This document shows, piece by piece, positions 8,926 through 17,727 of a stretch of DNA of 64,000 nt. This stretch comes from Gammaproteobacteria bacterium (GTDB taxonomy: Bacteria > Pseudomonadota > Gammaproteobacteria > Steroidobacterales > PWYM01): contig PWZL01000007.1 in the NCBI GenBank assembly GCA_003567475.1, forward strand, positions 1 through 64,000, in the 5' to 3' direction. The notes beneath the pieces are model-generated. The model was given only the letters and a program-made list of their open reading frames with translations. It was not told the DNA's origin and did no database searches. The first letter of the stretch is position 1. Each line of letters starts with the position of its first letter. A program made the position numbers and the translations under genes.

Positions 8926-10308
8926 ATGACGGCGCTCGCGCTGGAAATCGCCGGTGACGGACTGACCCTGCTGAGAGAGGGTGGAGCGGTCGTGCGCGAG
9001 CCCGCCTATGCGCTGCTGGAGGGTGCTGCGGTGATCACCGGCGAGCCGGCACGGCGCCAGTACCGGATCCGGCCGCGGCATGTGCAGCGCCGGTTCTGGG
9101 ACCAGTTGGGCGAAGACGAAATTCCCGGCACCGGGCTCACCCAGGCCGATCTTGCGCATGCTCAGCTGGAGGCCGCCTGGGAGATCCATGGCGACGGTGT
9201 GGAGGCGGTCTATCTGGTGGTTCCGGACGGTTACACCCGGGACCAGCTCGGGCTGGTGCTGGGGCTTGCGCAGGAGTGCGGACTGCCCGTGGCGGGACTC
9301 GTCCCCACGGCACTTGCGGCGAGCACACGTGCGGAGCCGGATCGCCAGCGCCTCCACCTCGACGCCGGGCTTGGGCATTTCACGGTCACTGAAATCGTCA
9401 TCGGCGAGCGGCTGCGCTGGCTGCGTCAACAGCGGCTCGACAGCGTCGGCCTGGACAGCTTGCGTGATCGCTGGATCCGGTTGATCGGAGAGGGCTTTCT
9501 GACCAGCACGCGGTTCGATCCTCTGCACGATGCGCAGAGCGAGCAGGCCCTGTTCGAGGCCTTGCCCGGCTGGCTTGCCGCGGTGCGTGAGGGGCCGGTC
9601 AGGCTGACGCTCGAGTACCAGGACAAGCGCTTCGAGACACAGCTCGAAGCCACCGCCTTCACCACCAGTGTCGAACGCGCCTATCGGGCGCTCCAGCAGC
9701 TGGTGGCCGCGCTGCGTGAGCCCGGCCAGCCACTCACCTTGCAGCTGGGCGAGCGGGCCGCCTTGCTCCCGGGGCTGGCCGCAGCGCTGGCCCGACTCGG
9801 GGAGACGCGGGTCGTCCCGCTGCCGCCGGGGTACGCTGCCGCCGGGGCGCTGGCACGGCGCACGATGTTCGCGCGCGGCGAGGGCGCAACGACCGTGCTG
9901 ACCCGGAGCCTGCCGGTGCTCGAGCCTGGCGATGCTCTCGCGCTCCAGGCGCCAGTTGTGGAGGCCGTGCCGAGGCCTGCCAGCGAGGCCGCCGGCGGCA
10001 TGCGTGCGACGCACGTGGTCTGGCGCGGGGTGGCCCATCCGCTCACCGGCGATGCCCTGACCATCGGCACCGCCGTCGACGATGCGCCATCCGCCCGGGG
10101 TCTGGCTCTGCCGGAGGACAGCGCGGGGGTGTCGTCACGCCACTGCGAACTGCGGCTGCTCGAGGATGGGGCGCTGTTGACCGACCTCAGCCGCTACGGA
10201 ACCTTCATCAACGGGTGTCGCGCCGGCACCGAGACCCGGGTGCAGCCCGGTGACGTGATCCGCGTGGGCACGCAAGGTGAGGAATTGCTGATGATCAGGC
10301 TGGCCTGA
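8926..10308 (+). CDS. Degenerate actin/Hsp70-fold protein with C-terminal FHA domain
   Basis: A 460-aa soluble protein. Residues ~1-320 read like an ASKHA (actin/Hsp70) fold: LHLDAGLGHFTVTEI near residue 145 matches the phosphate-2 strand of Hsp70, whereas the first phosphate motif (ALEIAGDGLTLL) has lost the DxGT residues, so ATP hydrolysis is doubtful. The last ~100 residues form an FHA domain with the phosphothreonine-binding GVSSRHCEL (~401-409) and YGTFINGCR. FHA domains bind pThr peptides, so the kinase encoded at 2830-5301 is the natural writer. It is cytoplasmic by sequence and could dock on the kinase, or on phosphorylated tails of the channel proteins. The FHA part is certain; the ASKHA part is moderately sure. 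Confidence 0.85.
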   Translation: MTALALEIAGDGLTLLREGGAVVREPAYALLEGAAVITGEPARRQYRIRPRHVQRRFWDQLGEDEIPGTGLTQADLAHAQLEAAWEIHGDGVEAVYLVVPDGYTRDQLGLVLGLAQECGLPVAGLVPTALAASTRAEPDRQRLHLDAGLGHFTVTEIVIGERLRWLRQQRLDSVGLDSLRDRWIRLIGEGFLTSTRFDPLHDAQSEQALFEALPGWLAAVREGPVRLTLEYQDKRFETQLEATAFTTSVERAYRALQQLVAALREPGQPLTLQLGERAALLPGLAAALARLGETRVVPLPPGYAAAGALARRTMFARGEGATTVLTRSLPVLEPGDALALQAPVVEAVPRPASEAAGGMRATHVVWRGVAHPLTGDALTIGTAVDDAPSARGLALPEDSAGVSSRHCELRLLEDGALLTDLSRYGTFINGCRAGTETRVQPGDVIRVGTQGEELLMIRLA

Positions 10309-10310
10309 AC

Positions 10311-11414
10311 ATGGCCCGTCGCAAGCGCCGCGCCTTCAACGTCTTCAACCTGTCCTTTCTGGACATCATGAGCTGTGGTTTCGGCGCGGTGATCCTGTTT
10401 TTCATGATCATCAGCGCGCAGATCTCGCTGGACAACCAGGAGCGCCTCAAAGAGAGCATCTCCGAGGTCGAGCGGCTCGAGGCGCGGGTGAGTGCCGGGG
10501 AACGCCAGCTGGCGTCCCTGCGCGAGTCGGTGAGCGAAAGTCTCACGGAGCGGGCGGCCACCGGCGCGATGGCCGAAGAGCTGGCCGCCGCGGTGCGTGA
10601 GGCACGCGCGCGGCTGACGGATCGCGAACGCCTGGCGATGATGCGCCGCGAGGAAATCGAGCGGCTGCAGGCCGAGTTACAGGAACTCGAAGCCGAGTCC
10701 GAGCGCCTGGCGCGTGAGAGCGTGACGACCGAGGACGCCGGGCGTCAGATTCGCGCCGTACGCGGCGAGGGGGAGCGGGCCTACCTCACCGGTATGCGCA
10801 TGGGTGGCGAGCGGGTACTGATCCTGGTCGACGTCTCGGCCAGCATGCTCGACACCACCATCGTCAACGTGATCCGCCGCCGCAACATGCCGTTCGAGCG
10901 CAAGGTCACGGCGGCGAAGTGGCAACGGATCATGGCGACGGTCGACTGGTTGTCGGCGCAGATTCCCGAGGACAGTGAGTTCCAGATCTACCTGTTCAAC
11001 ACGCGTGCCTGGCCGCTGGTCGAGGGCAGTGACCGGCAGTGGCTGTCGGCCTCTGCCGATGTGGGGCGGCTGGACGAGGCCATCCGGCTGCTGCGGGAGG
11101 TGGATCCGGGGGACGGCAGCAGCCTGCACCGTGCCTTCGAGGTGGTGCGCGAGATGAACCCGCGCCCCGACAACGTCTACCTGATCACCGACAGCCTGCC
11201 GACGCAGGGAGCGACGGCGCCGGCACGCCGCACGGTAAGCGGCGCGGAGCGTGCGCGGCACTTCGAGCGTGCCCTCCGGATCCTGCCCACCAACGTACCG
11301 ATCAACGTCATCCTGTTTCCGCTGGAGGGGGATCCGCGCGCCGCGCCCAATTACTGGGAGCTCACGCTACGGACCGGCGGGACCTTCATGGCACCGACCG
11401 AGGACTGGCCATGA
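10311..11414 (+). CDS. Membrane-anchored vWA-domain protein 1, cluster A
   Basis: A 367-aa protein starting two bases after the FHA gene. A short basic N-terminus (MARRKRR) precedes a membrane helix containing LSFLDIMSCGFGAVI with Asp18 and Cys21. A long coiled coil follows (~45-145). A von Willebrand factor A domain starts near residue 168, with the MIDAS motif DVSAS at 174-178 and later GDGSS and TDSLP loops. By the positive-inside rule the vWA domain is periplasmic. The helix position and Asp resemble ExbD/TolR/MotB anchors, suggesting partnership with the MotA/TolQ subunit at 8116. vWA domains bind protein ligands through a metal ion. Its stop overlaps the start of the second vWA gene. 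Confidence 0.88.
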   Translation: MARRKRRAFNVFNLSFLDIMSCGFGAVILFFMIISAQISLDNQERLKESISEVERLEARVSAGERQLASLRESVSESLTERAATGAMAEELAAAVREARARLTDRERLAMMRREEIERLQAELQELEAESERLARESVTTEDAGRQIRAVRGEGERAYLTGMRMGGERVLILVDVSASMLDTTIVNVIRRRNMPFERKVTAAKWQRIMATVDWLSAQIPEDSEFQIYLFNTRAWPLVEGSDRQWLSASADVGRLDEAIRLLREVDPGDGSSLHRAFEVVREMNPRPDNVYLITDSLPTQGATAPARRTVSGAERARHFERALRILPTNVPINVILFPLEGDPRAAPNYWELTLRTGGTFMAPTEDWP

Positions 11415-12424
11415 GACGACGCCGCAGACGCGATACCGACACACTCAGCCTGTCGTTTCTCGATGCGATCTGCTGCGGCTTCGGGGCGATCATCCTGCTG
11501 ATCGTGATCACCAAGATCTTCGAACCCAGACTGCGCGAGGCGACCACCGATGACGTCGAGGCGCGTCTGACGTTCCTCAACCAGAGGCTCGAGGACATTG
11601 CCATCGACAGCGAGCGGGCCGCCGATCGCTTGAGTATCACCGAGGCCGAACTCGCCCGCGAGCGCCAGCGCATCGAGACACTCCGCCGCGAGCTCGCGCG
11701 GATCGAGTCCAGCCAGGCCGATGCCACCGATGCCGCAAGAATCGCCGAGGAACTCGAAGGGCGGCTGAACCGTGCGCGTCAGCGCCTGACCGAGGAGATG
11801 CAGCGACTGCTCGCAGATTTCCGTCGGCGCCCTGAAGACTCGCCGGTCGGAGGTATCCCCATCGACAGCGAGTACATCATCTTCGTCATCGATACCTCGC
11901 CGAGCATGACCGAATACACGTGGCCGCGGATGATGCGGATCATGGAGGAGATCCTCGACACCTACCCGGAGGTGAGAGGCATGCAGGTGATGAACGATAT
12001 GGGGACTTACCTGTTCACCCGCTACGCTGGCGAGTGGATTGCCGATACGCCAGCGCTGAGGCGCGCGGTGATGGACGGGCTACGCGGCTGGCGGCCGTTT
12101 TCGAACTCGAGCCCTGTCGAGGGGGTATCGCGCGCGGTACAGACTTTCGCGACCCGCCAGCACGGGGTGAGCATCTATTACCTTGGCGATGAAATGCACG
12201 GACACAATCTGCATCAGGCCGCCGAGCAGATTCGCCGTGCCAACATGGGGCCGGACGGGCAGCCGATGGCGCGCATTCACTCGATCGGTTTCCCGGTGAT
12301 CTACGACTACACCGGCAGTGTTCAGGCGACTGGGCTGCGCTTCGCTGTGCTGATGCGCATCGTCACCGAGCAGAACAACGGAACGTTCGTCGCCCTGCAC
12401 AGCGGTCGCGGGCGCGATCGCTAG
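11411..12424 (+). CDS. Membrane-anchored vWA-domain protein 2, cluster A
   Basis: A 337-aa protein translated from ATG 11411, which overlaps the preceding TGA. It is a diverged paralogue of protein 1: a basic start (MRRRRRR), the same helix LSLSFLDAICCGFGAIILL with Asp18, a coiled coil (~45-130), and a vWA domain with MIDAS DTSPS at 161-165. The reading frame stays open upstream inside gene 10311, but that part is out of family. It ends the operon; no T-rich terminator is seen before the convergent gene at 12466. Conservation of Asp at residue 18 in both copies supports a role in proton coupling with the channel subunit, which remains an inference. Confidence 0.88.
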   Translation: MRRRRRRDTDTLSLSFLDAICCGFGAIILLIVITKIFEPRLREATTDDVEARLTFLNQRLEDIAIDSERAADRLSITEAELARERQRIETLRRELARIESSQADATDAARIAEELEGRLNRARQRLTEEMQRLLADFRRRPEDSPVGGIPIDSEYIIFVIDTSPSMTEYTWPRMMRIMEEILDTYPEVRGMQVMNDMGTYLFTRYAGEWIADTPALRRAVMDGLRGWRPFSNSSPVEGVSRAVQTFATRQHGVSIYYLGDEMHGHNLHQAAEQIRRANMGPDGQPMARIHSIGFPVIYDYTGSVQATGLRFAVLMRIVTEQNNGTFVALHSGRGRDR

Positions 12425-12465
12425 GCGGGCCCGTCAGCGGCACCGTCCCTGCAGTTACGGGGCCG

Positions 12466-13353
12466 TCAGTCCGGCAGAAATTCGCTGTCTTCGAAGACGA
12501 ACTCCGTCCAGCTTTCCGTGTCCAGAATTTCCGGAACATGGCGCTCGAAGCCGGCCAGAACACCCGGCGGCAAGGCGTCGAAGCCCGCGACCTTGGTGCC
12601 GAAGCCGCGCGCCACAGTTCCGCCAGGCTGCCCCGCCATGCCCATCCACGGCGCCCAGTGGTTGAAATTCTGCAGTTGCTTGTGTGTCGGTGCGGAGTGC
12701 ACCTCAGGATCGAGGATGCTTGCCAGCGGGGCGGAGTAGGTCATGAAGGAATTGACGTAGGTGGTCGCACCGGGCTCGAGCATGCTGGGCAGGGCTTCCA
12801 GTGACTGGGTGGCCAGGAACACGCGATCGCCTATCACCTCGATCGGCAGAGGGTCGGGGTTGTAACTCATGACCACGTAACCCTCCGGGGTGTACAGACG
12901 CGGCACGGGGCCCAGACGGAAGTTGTGGATCGGCAGGGTTTCGCCGGTGACAGGGTTGACGAATTCCTCCAGCGGCTCGCGACCGTCGATGGCCGTGTAG
13001 ATGCCGGCTTCGAACTTGGTCATCTGGTATTCGTCGTCGCCCAGCGGTTCCCAGTGGTCGACCAGCAGATTGTTCATGGTGAACATCGGCAGGAAGTTTC
13101 CCCGGCCGGTATGCGCGTAGATGTTCAGGCGCATGAACGAGATTACCGTCTCCTGGGCCACGCTGCCGACCAGTCGTACATGGGTACGCACGTTCACGTG
13201 CGGATCCGCGAAATCAGGCAGCTGCGCGACTGCAGGCGCCGGTGTATTCGCCGCGACGGTGGCGCCGGCAAACCCTCCGAGAGCGATGCCGGCGGTGCCG
13301 CCGAGCAGTGCGCGCCGGTTGAGATGGAGTGTGCGACCCTGGTCACTGCTCAT
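12466..13353 (-). CDS. DUF1838-family exported protein (Tat signal)
   Basis: ATG 13353 was chosen because a GGGGAG site lies just upstream and the N-terminus then reads as a Tat signal (NRRALLGGTAGIALGGFAG). The open frame extends further upstream without support. The mature ~260-aa protein contains the YTPEGYV and LPIHNFRLGP stretches of the DUF1838 family, whose biochemical role is unknown. It is the distant relative of the gene at 16802: both have an N-terminal segment about nucleotide-like numbers of aromatic residues, a FVNPVTGET/WENPWTGET motif and a C-terminal WAPWMGM/WLPWMKM motif. A periplasmic location is predicted. It may be co-functional with the TonB-dependent receptor at 17783-20221. 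Confidence 0.82.
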   Translation of the reverse strand: MSSDQGRTLHLNRRALLGGTAGIALGGFAGATVAANTPAPAVAQLPDFADPHVNVRTHVRLVGSVAQETVISFMRLNIYAHTGRGNFLPMFTMNNLLVDHWEPLGDDEYQMTKFEAGIYTAIDGREPLEEFVNPVTGETLPIHNFRLGPVPRLYTPEGYVVMSYNPDPLPIEVIGDRVFLATQSLEALPSMLEPGATTYVNSFMTYSAPLASILDPEVHSAPTHKQLQNFNHWAPWMGMAGQPGGTVARGFGTKVAGFDALPPGVLAGFERHVPEILDTESWTEFVFEDSEFLPD

Positions 13354-13390
13354 CGGTGTGCTCCCCGCAAACGTTGCTGTGGGATGAACG

Positions 13391-14014
13391 CTACCCCGCT
13401 TCTCCAAGGCCGTCCAGCAGACGCCCGGGTGAAGGCAGTCCGATGTCCGGCAGACGGTCGAGACCATCGAGGATCAGCCAGACCCCGAGCAGGGCGAATA
13501 ACGCGGCCGCCACGAGGCGCAAGGTCCGCATCGGCAGTGCCGCGGCAAAGCGCCAGCCGAGCAGCAGCGCCGGCGTAGTCACCAGCAGGATGCCCACGGT
13601 GGCGCCGAACACCACGGGCCAGACAGTGCCGGAGGCGCCCGCGAGGGTCACGACGGCAAGCTGCGTCTTGTCGGCCATTTCGAGAATGAAGAACGCTGCC
13701 GCGGAGGTCAGGAAGATGCTGCGCGCGGTGAGTCTCTCGGCCTTGCTCTCGTCTTCAGGAAACAGCACCCACGCCGCCATCACCAGAAACACCGCGCCGA
13801 CCAGCAGTCCGTGCCAGTCGGTCGGCAGGACCAGGAACAACCAGACGCCGGCGAACGCCGAGATGAGCTGGTTGCTGAACAGGCCCGCCACCATGCCCAA
13901 GAACACCGGCCACGGCCGCCGGTAACGCACACCCAGCAGGATGGCGAGAAACAACGAGCGATCACCGAGTTCCGCGATCGCGACCGTAAGAACGGTGAGA
14001 TAAAACAGGTCCAT
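13391..14014 (-). CDS. TMEM165/GDT1 (UPF0016) family transporter
   Basis: A 207-aa polytopic membrane protein of the usual size, with two copies of the E-x-G-D-[KR] signature: AELGDRS in the first helix and LEMADKT in the central part (Gly replaced by Ala). These acidic motifs bind the transported cation; bacterial and eukaryotic members export Mn2+ or Ca2+. Six hydrophobic segments are visible. It is divergent from the rhomboid gene and ~37 bp upstream of the DUF1838 gene, in the same direction, so the two may be co-transcribed. I looked for a manganese riboswitch in the leader and did not see one. Confidence 0.88.
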   Translation of the reverse strand: MDLFYLTVLTVAIAELGDRSLFLAILLGVRYRRPWPVFLGMVAGLFSNQLISAFAGVWLFLVLPTDWHGLLVGAVFLVMAAWVLFPEDESKAERLTARSIFLTSAAAFFILEMADKTQLAVVTLAGASGTVWPVVFGATVGILLVTTPALLLGWRFAAALPMRTLRLVAAALFALLGVWLILDGLDRLPDIGLPSPGRLLDGLGEAG

Positions 14015-14135
14015 GACGGGGAATGATTCCGTGCGTCAGAGTTGACGGGGCGGCGCGTCCCCCGATGACCGCGGCAGTAGACAACAGGTGTTCCAGCCCG
14101 TCAAATGCGCCCATACCCAGTTGTCAGGAGAGGGC

Positions 14136-14876
14136 ATGGGCCGAGGCAAATCCCGTCGTCGCGTCGTTTACGCCCGCAACCGCGGACTTGGCTTGCCACA
14201 GCTGCTGCTGTTTCTCGTCGGCATGCCGGTAAAACTTCGGGGCGCGGTGATCCACCGTACGCCCTGGGTCACCTGGACGCTGGCGGCGCTGATCGCAGCC
14301 AGCTCGGTCGCGGTCTGGGGCATCGAGCCGCTACAGCCATTCGCGTTGCAGCTGGCCTTCTGGCCTGAGCTTGGGCTGCCGGCGGCGCTGCCGGGCGCGG
14401 TGTTGCACGTCTTCCTGCACGGCGGCTGGCTGCATCTGCTCGGCAACCTGTATTTCCTGATGCTGTTCGGTCGCAATGTCGAGTGCGCCTTCGGGCGGCG
14501 ACGCATGTTGGGGCTGTTTTTTCTCTCTGCGCTGCTCGGGGCCCTGCTACATGGGATGTTCACCGATGCCGGACTGATTGGCGCCAGCGGGGGCGTGTTC
14601 GGCATCCTGGTGTTCTATGTCTGCCAGTTTCCGCAGGCCCGCGTGATCTGGGCACCCGGCTTGCTGGTCCGGGGTGCCCTGCTGCTCTGGGCACGGCGTT
14701 TCCTTGACCGGGGCTTCCCGGTAACCGTGTATTTCGCCGTGTACGCGGGTCTGCAGCTGCTGGTACTCAACGAGCAGCTGTTTTATGCGGGTCAGGTCTC
14801 GGCGCTGGCCCATCTCGGCGGCGGTCTGGCCGGGCTGGTGATCTGGGCCGCCTGGCGCGCGCGGCTGCTGCCGTGA
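14136..14876 (+). CDS. Rhomboid-family intramembrane serine protease
   Basis: ATG 14136 follows CAGGAGAGG at good spacing and gives a 246-aa protein; longer open frame upstream lacks a ribosome site. The rhomboid hallmarks are complete: HGGWLHLLGN (His95, His100, Asn104), catalytic GASGG with Ser151, and catalytic His226 in ALAHLGG. Six or seven transmembrane helices are expected. A basic N-terminal tail (RGKSRRRV) and a short extra hydrophobic stretch at ~20-32 precede the core. It cleaves single-pass membrane proteins inside the membrane; the substrate is unknown. It is divergent from the UPF0016 gene with ~120 bp between them. Confidence 0.92.
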   Translation: MGRGKSRRRVVYARNRGLGLPQLLLFLVGMPVKLRGAVIHRTPWVTWTLAALIAASSVAVWGIEPLQPFALQLAFWPELGLPAALPGAVLHVFLHGGWLHLLGNLYFLMLFGRNVECAFGRRRMLGLFFLSALLGALLHGMFTDAGLIGASGGVFGILVFYVCQFPQARVIWAPGLLVRGALLLWARRFLDRGFPVTVYFAVYAGLQLLVLNEQLFYAGQVSALAHLGGGLAGLVIWAAWRARLLP

Positions 14877-14987
14877 CGCCATAGTTCGTCATGATTCGTC
14901 TGCCAGAGCGCTGATTTCATCCTGTCGGCAGCATCGCCGGGAGTTGCAATGGATCCCGCACACATCGTGCGTATGGAGGATCCCGAC

Positions 14988-15722
14988 ATGAACACAGCAC
15001 GCACTCTCATCACCACCCTGGTCCTCGGCGGCCTGGCCGCTGGACCTGCCCTGGCAGATACCGACTCCCTGCCGCGGGCGAGCAAGCAGGAGTCGATCGG
15101 CATCGGCAGCGGACTCGTGGTCGGTGCGCTTGCCGCGGGGCCAGTCGGCGCCATCCTCGGGGCGGCCACTGGCGCCTTGCTGGGTGATCGCCTGCACCGC
15201 GACCACACGACGATGACGGGGCTCGAGTCCGCACTGGCCGAAGCGCGGACCCGCGAGGGCCATCTCGATGCGCGCGTCGCGGCGTTGAGCGACGAGCTCG
15301 GTGTCCGCGAACGCATGCTGCATGATCTCGAGCAGACCACCGCACGGATTGGCGAATCGGTGCAGTTCAGTGTGCCGTTTCGCACCAGCGAGGCCAGCCT
15401 GCCGCCCGAGGTGGTGAATCGGCTGGCCAGGCTAGGCCGGGTGCTCGTCGAACTCGGTGACGTCGAGATCCAGGTCGAGGGGCACGCCGATGCGCGTGGC
15501 GAGGACCGCGTGAATCTCGCGCTGTCGGCGGCCCGCGCTGAGACCGTGCGGGCCGTGCTGCTGGACGCCGGATTGGCCAGTGAGCAGGTCCACACGATTG
15601 CGCACGGCTCGACTGAAGCGCGGGCCGATGCGGATGATCCTGACGGCCTGGCTTTCGATCGCCGTGTCGACATCCAGCTGGTGCTGAATACGCAAACCGG
15701 CCGATTTGCGCGGCGCGATTAA
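14988..15722 (+). CDS. OmpA-family periplasmic/outer-membrane protein
   Basis: ATG 14988 has GGAGGA seven bases upstream and starts a Sec signal (cleavage after ALA). The 244-aa protein has a Gly-rich glycine-zipper segment (~45-75, SGLVVGALAAGPVGAILGAA), a short coiled coil (~85-125), and a C-terminal OmpA/MotB peptidoglycan-binding domain (~140-235). The latter contains VEGHADARGEDRVNLALSAARA, whose conserved Asp and Arg contact diaminopimelate. The arrangement resembles sortase-associated PdsO proteins, but no sortase gene is visible, so I only call it OmpA-like. It stands alone between a rhomboid gene and a convergent gene. Confidence 0.88.
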   Translation: MNTARTLITTLVLGGLAAGPALADTDSLPRASKQESIGIGSGLVVGALAAGPVGAILGAATGALLGDRLHRDHTTMTGLESALAEARTREGHLDARVAALSDELGVRERMLHDLEQTTARIGESVQFSVPFRTSEASLPPEVVNRLARLGRVLVELGDVEIQVEGHADARGEDRVNLALSAARAETVRAVLLDAGLASEQVHTIAHGSTEARADADDPDGLAFDRRVDIQLVLNTQTGRFARRD

Positions 15723-15789
15723 GCCGGCTGAGGTGCCCCTGGTGCTGTCCCGTCACCTTGGTGTTCGGGGCGGCACCGGGGCTTTGGTT

Positions 15790-16584
15790 TCAGTTCTTGC
15801 GCGGTGGCATCGGGATGAACGCCGAAGTCCGGCGCACGTAATCGCGGTACTTCGGTTTGGTGTCTGTCAGCGAGCGCTCGAGCAACGACACTCCGGAGAC
15901 GCGAAGCAGGAAGTAGGTCATCAACACCGGGCCGATAAACGTCCACCAGGCCGTGCCGGTCTCCAGCGCCACCAGCCAGATCCCCCACCACAGGCAGGCA
16001 TTGCCGAAGTAGTTCGGATGCCGCGTGTAGCGCCACAGGCCACGGTCCATCACCTCGCCGCGATTCGCGGGATCGGCCTTGAAGCGCCTGAGCTGCTCAT
16101 CCCCGAGGGCTTCGAAGCCAAAACCCACCGCCCAGACCAGCGTGCCGAGAATGGCCAGCCAGCCCAGCGCCTGCGGGGTGGCCACCGCATGGCCGACCTG
16201 CACCGGCAGCGAGACGATCCACATCACCACGCCCTGCAGCACGAAGACGATCAGCAGGCTGGAGATCGCGAAATTGCCGCCACGGTCGTCGACGCGTTTG
16301 CGGATCGCGGCATAGCGGGAGTCTTCCCCATGGCCGGTATTGCGGATGGCGAGGTACAGCCCCAAGCGCAGGCCCCACAGCGACACCAACCCCGTGAGCA
16401 GCCACTGGCGCGGTGGATAGCCGTCAGCCAGCCACAGGCAGACCAGGGCGATGACCACGAAACCCGGTCCCCAGAAGATGTCGACGATGCTGACGTTCTT
16501 CAGCGGCAGGCTGAGCAGCCACAGCGCGAACATACAGGCCAGGGTCACACCGAGTGTGGCGGGCAGTAGTGAGGACAACTCCAT
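15790..16584 (-). CDS. DUF1295 integral membrane protein (5-alpha-reductase/ICMT fold)
   Basis: A 264-aa polytopic protein with about seven hydrophobic helices. The C-terminal LWRYTRHPNYFGN motif is the NADPH/SAM-binding signature shared by DUF1295, steroid 5-alpha-reductases and isoprenylcysteine methyltransferases. It ends with ERSLTDTKPKYRDYVRRTSAF, shortened here, typical of the family. The substrate is unknown; a lipid or sterol-like molecule is likely. It converges on the OmpA-like gene and is divergent from the DUF1838 gene at 16802 across 217 bp. Confidence 0.88.
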   Translation of the reverse strand: MELSSLLPATLGVTLACMFALWLLSLPLKNVSIVDIFWGPGFVVIALVCLWLADGYPPRQWLLTGLVSLWGLRLGLYLAIRNTGHGEDSRYAAIRKRVDDRGGNFAISSLLIVFVLQGVVMWIVSLPVQVGHAVATPQALGWLAILGTLVWAVGFGFEALGDEQLRRFKADPANRGEVMDRGLWRYTRHPNYFGNACLWWGIWLVALETGTAWWTFIGPVLMTYFLLRVSGVSLLERSLTDTKPKYRDYVRRTSAFIPMPPRKN

Positions 16585-16801
16585 GAGGCACTCCGGTTGG
16601 CGTTCAGGGGCATGACAACAGGTACGGCGGCGAGGCGCAATCGGCTTCCCGGCCTGGTGAGCGTGGACAGTCGGGGGCGCCCGGGAATCGTGCGGCCCAT
16701 GCTACCCTGATCGTGGACCCGATGAAGGCTCCGGAGGGTCGATGATCGGCAGTCCCGGGCCAGCATGGGTCGTCAACCATCCATTGAGAGGAGACCCATC
16801 C

Positions 16802-17719
16802 ATGGGCGTTCACACCACTACCGTACCGCTGGCAGGGCTGGCCGCGGCCGGCCTGCTGGCTGGCAGTCTGGCGGCAGGCCCGCTGGCTGCCGAGACGCGG
16901 ATCGACCTGTCGACCCCGGAAGGGGCGATCTCGGCCATGCGCAAGATCAACTGTTCCCTGAACGATGCCGAGCCCGTGACCTTCTTCTGGAACGGTTACA
17001 TGTTCTCGCGCGTGCCCGGTGAGCCTGACCGGCGGCTGTTTTACGTCGAGGGCATGAACATCCGCCAGTGCGTCACCGTCGAGGACGAGGTGCGCGGCAC
17101 GGGGTATCGCATGGTCAGTCGGGAGATTCTCCTGTACATGGACCCTGACACCCGCGAGATTCTCGACGAATGGGAGAACCCGTGGACCGGCGAGACCGTC
17201 GAGGTGCTGCACATCGACAATGATCCGGTGAACATGCGCCCGGCGTTTCCTTACGACGAAAACGGCCAGCCCTCGGCGCGTTTCCGCGGCGAGGTGATCG
17301 GCGATCACTGGTGGATGACGACCACGGTGCCGCTGTTCTACAACAACCCGCTGGGCGGTGAGTATCAGCAGTACGTCGGCAACATCTATCACGCCACCGA
17401 GATGTTCAACTTCATGGGCAGTGTCGAGGAGCTGACCGACGCCAGCGCACCGGTCAGCCATCCGCACGTCGGCTGGGTGCGCGTGTCCGATTGGCTGCCG
17501 TGGATGAAGATGCGCGGACGGGTCGGCATGCCGTATTTCCATACGGCCGGGCGCAAGCTCGAGCGCTTCGAGGATCTCTCGGAGACTCTGCTCGAGGCCA
17601 TCGAGACCCGCTTCCCGAAGTACGTTGAGCCGCCGCCGGTCGATGACGCGCGGCCGAACGAAACAAGCTGGACGTATTTCCAGAAGCTCATTGACGGCCG
17701 TCGCGCCGAGCAGCAATAG
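16802..17719 (+). CDS. DUF1838-family exported protein (Sec signal)
   Basis: ATG 16802 follows GAGAGGAG at nine bases and opens a Sec signal peptide (cleavage after LAA). An in-frame upstream GTG/ATG would add residues without signal character. The 305-aa protein matches DUF1838: WENPWTGETVEV, the tryptophan-rich DHWWMTTTVPLFYNNP, and VRVSDWLPWMKMRGR. It is paralogous to the Tat-exported protein at 12466-13353 and converges on the TonB-dependent receptor gene, sharing a bidirectional-looking hairpin at 17736-17762. The function of the family is not known; association with a receptor suggests processing of an imported compound, which is an inference. Confidence 0.85.
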   Translation: MGVHTTTVPLAGLAAAGLLAGSLAAGPLAAETRIDLSTPEGAISAMRKINCSLNDAEPVTFFWNGYMFSRVPGEPDRRLFYVEGMNIRQCVTVEDEVRGTGYRMVSREILLYMDPDTREILDEWENPWTGETVEVLHIDNDPVNMRPAFPYDENGQPSARFRGEVIGDHWWMTTTVPLFYNNPLGGEYQQYVGNIYHATEMFNFMGSVEELTDASAPVSHPHVGWVRVSDWLPWMKMRGRVGMPYFHTAGRKLERFEDLSETLLEAIETRFPKYVEPPPVDDARPNETSWTYFQKLIDGRRAEQQ

Positions 17720-17727
17720 GCCGCAAC

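Noticed and set aside
14015-14135. Possible manganese (yybP-ykoY) riboswitch before the TMEM165-type gene
   Set aside because: The conserved core motifs are not present on the minus strand.
14988-15722. PdsO-type protein of a sortase system
   Set aside because: The Gly-rich segment is similar, but no sortase or sorting-signal protein is in the window.
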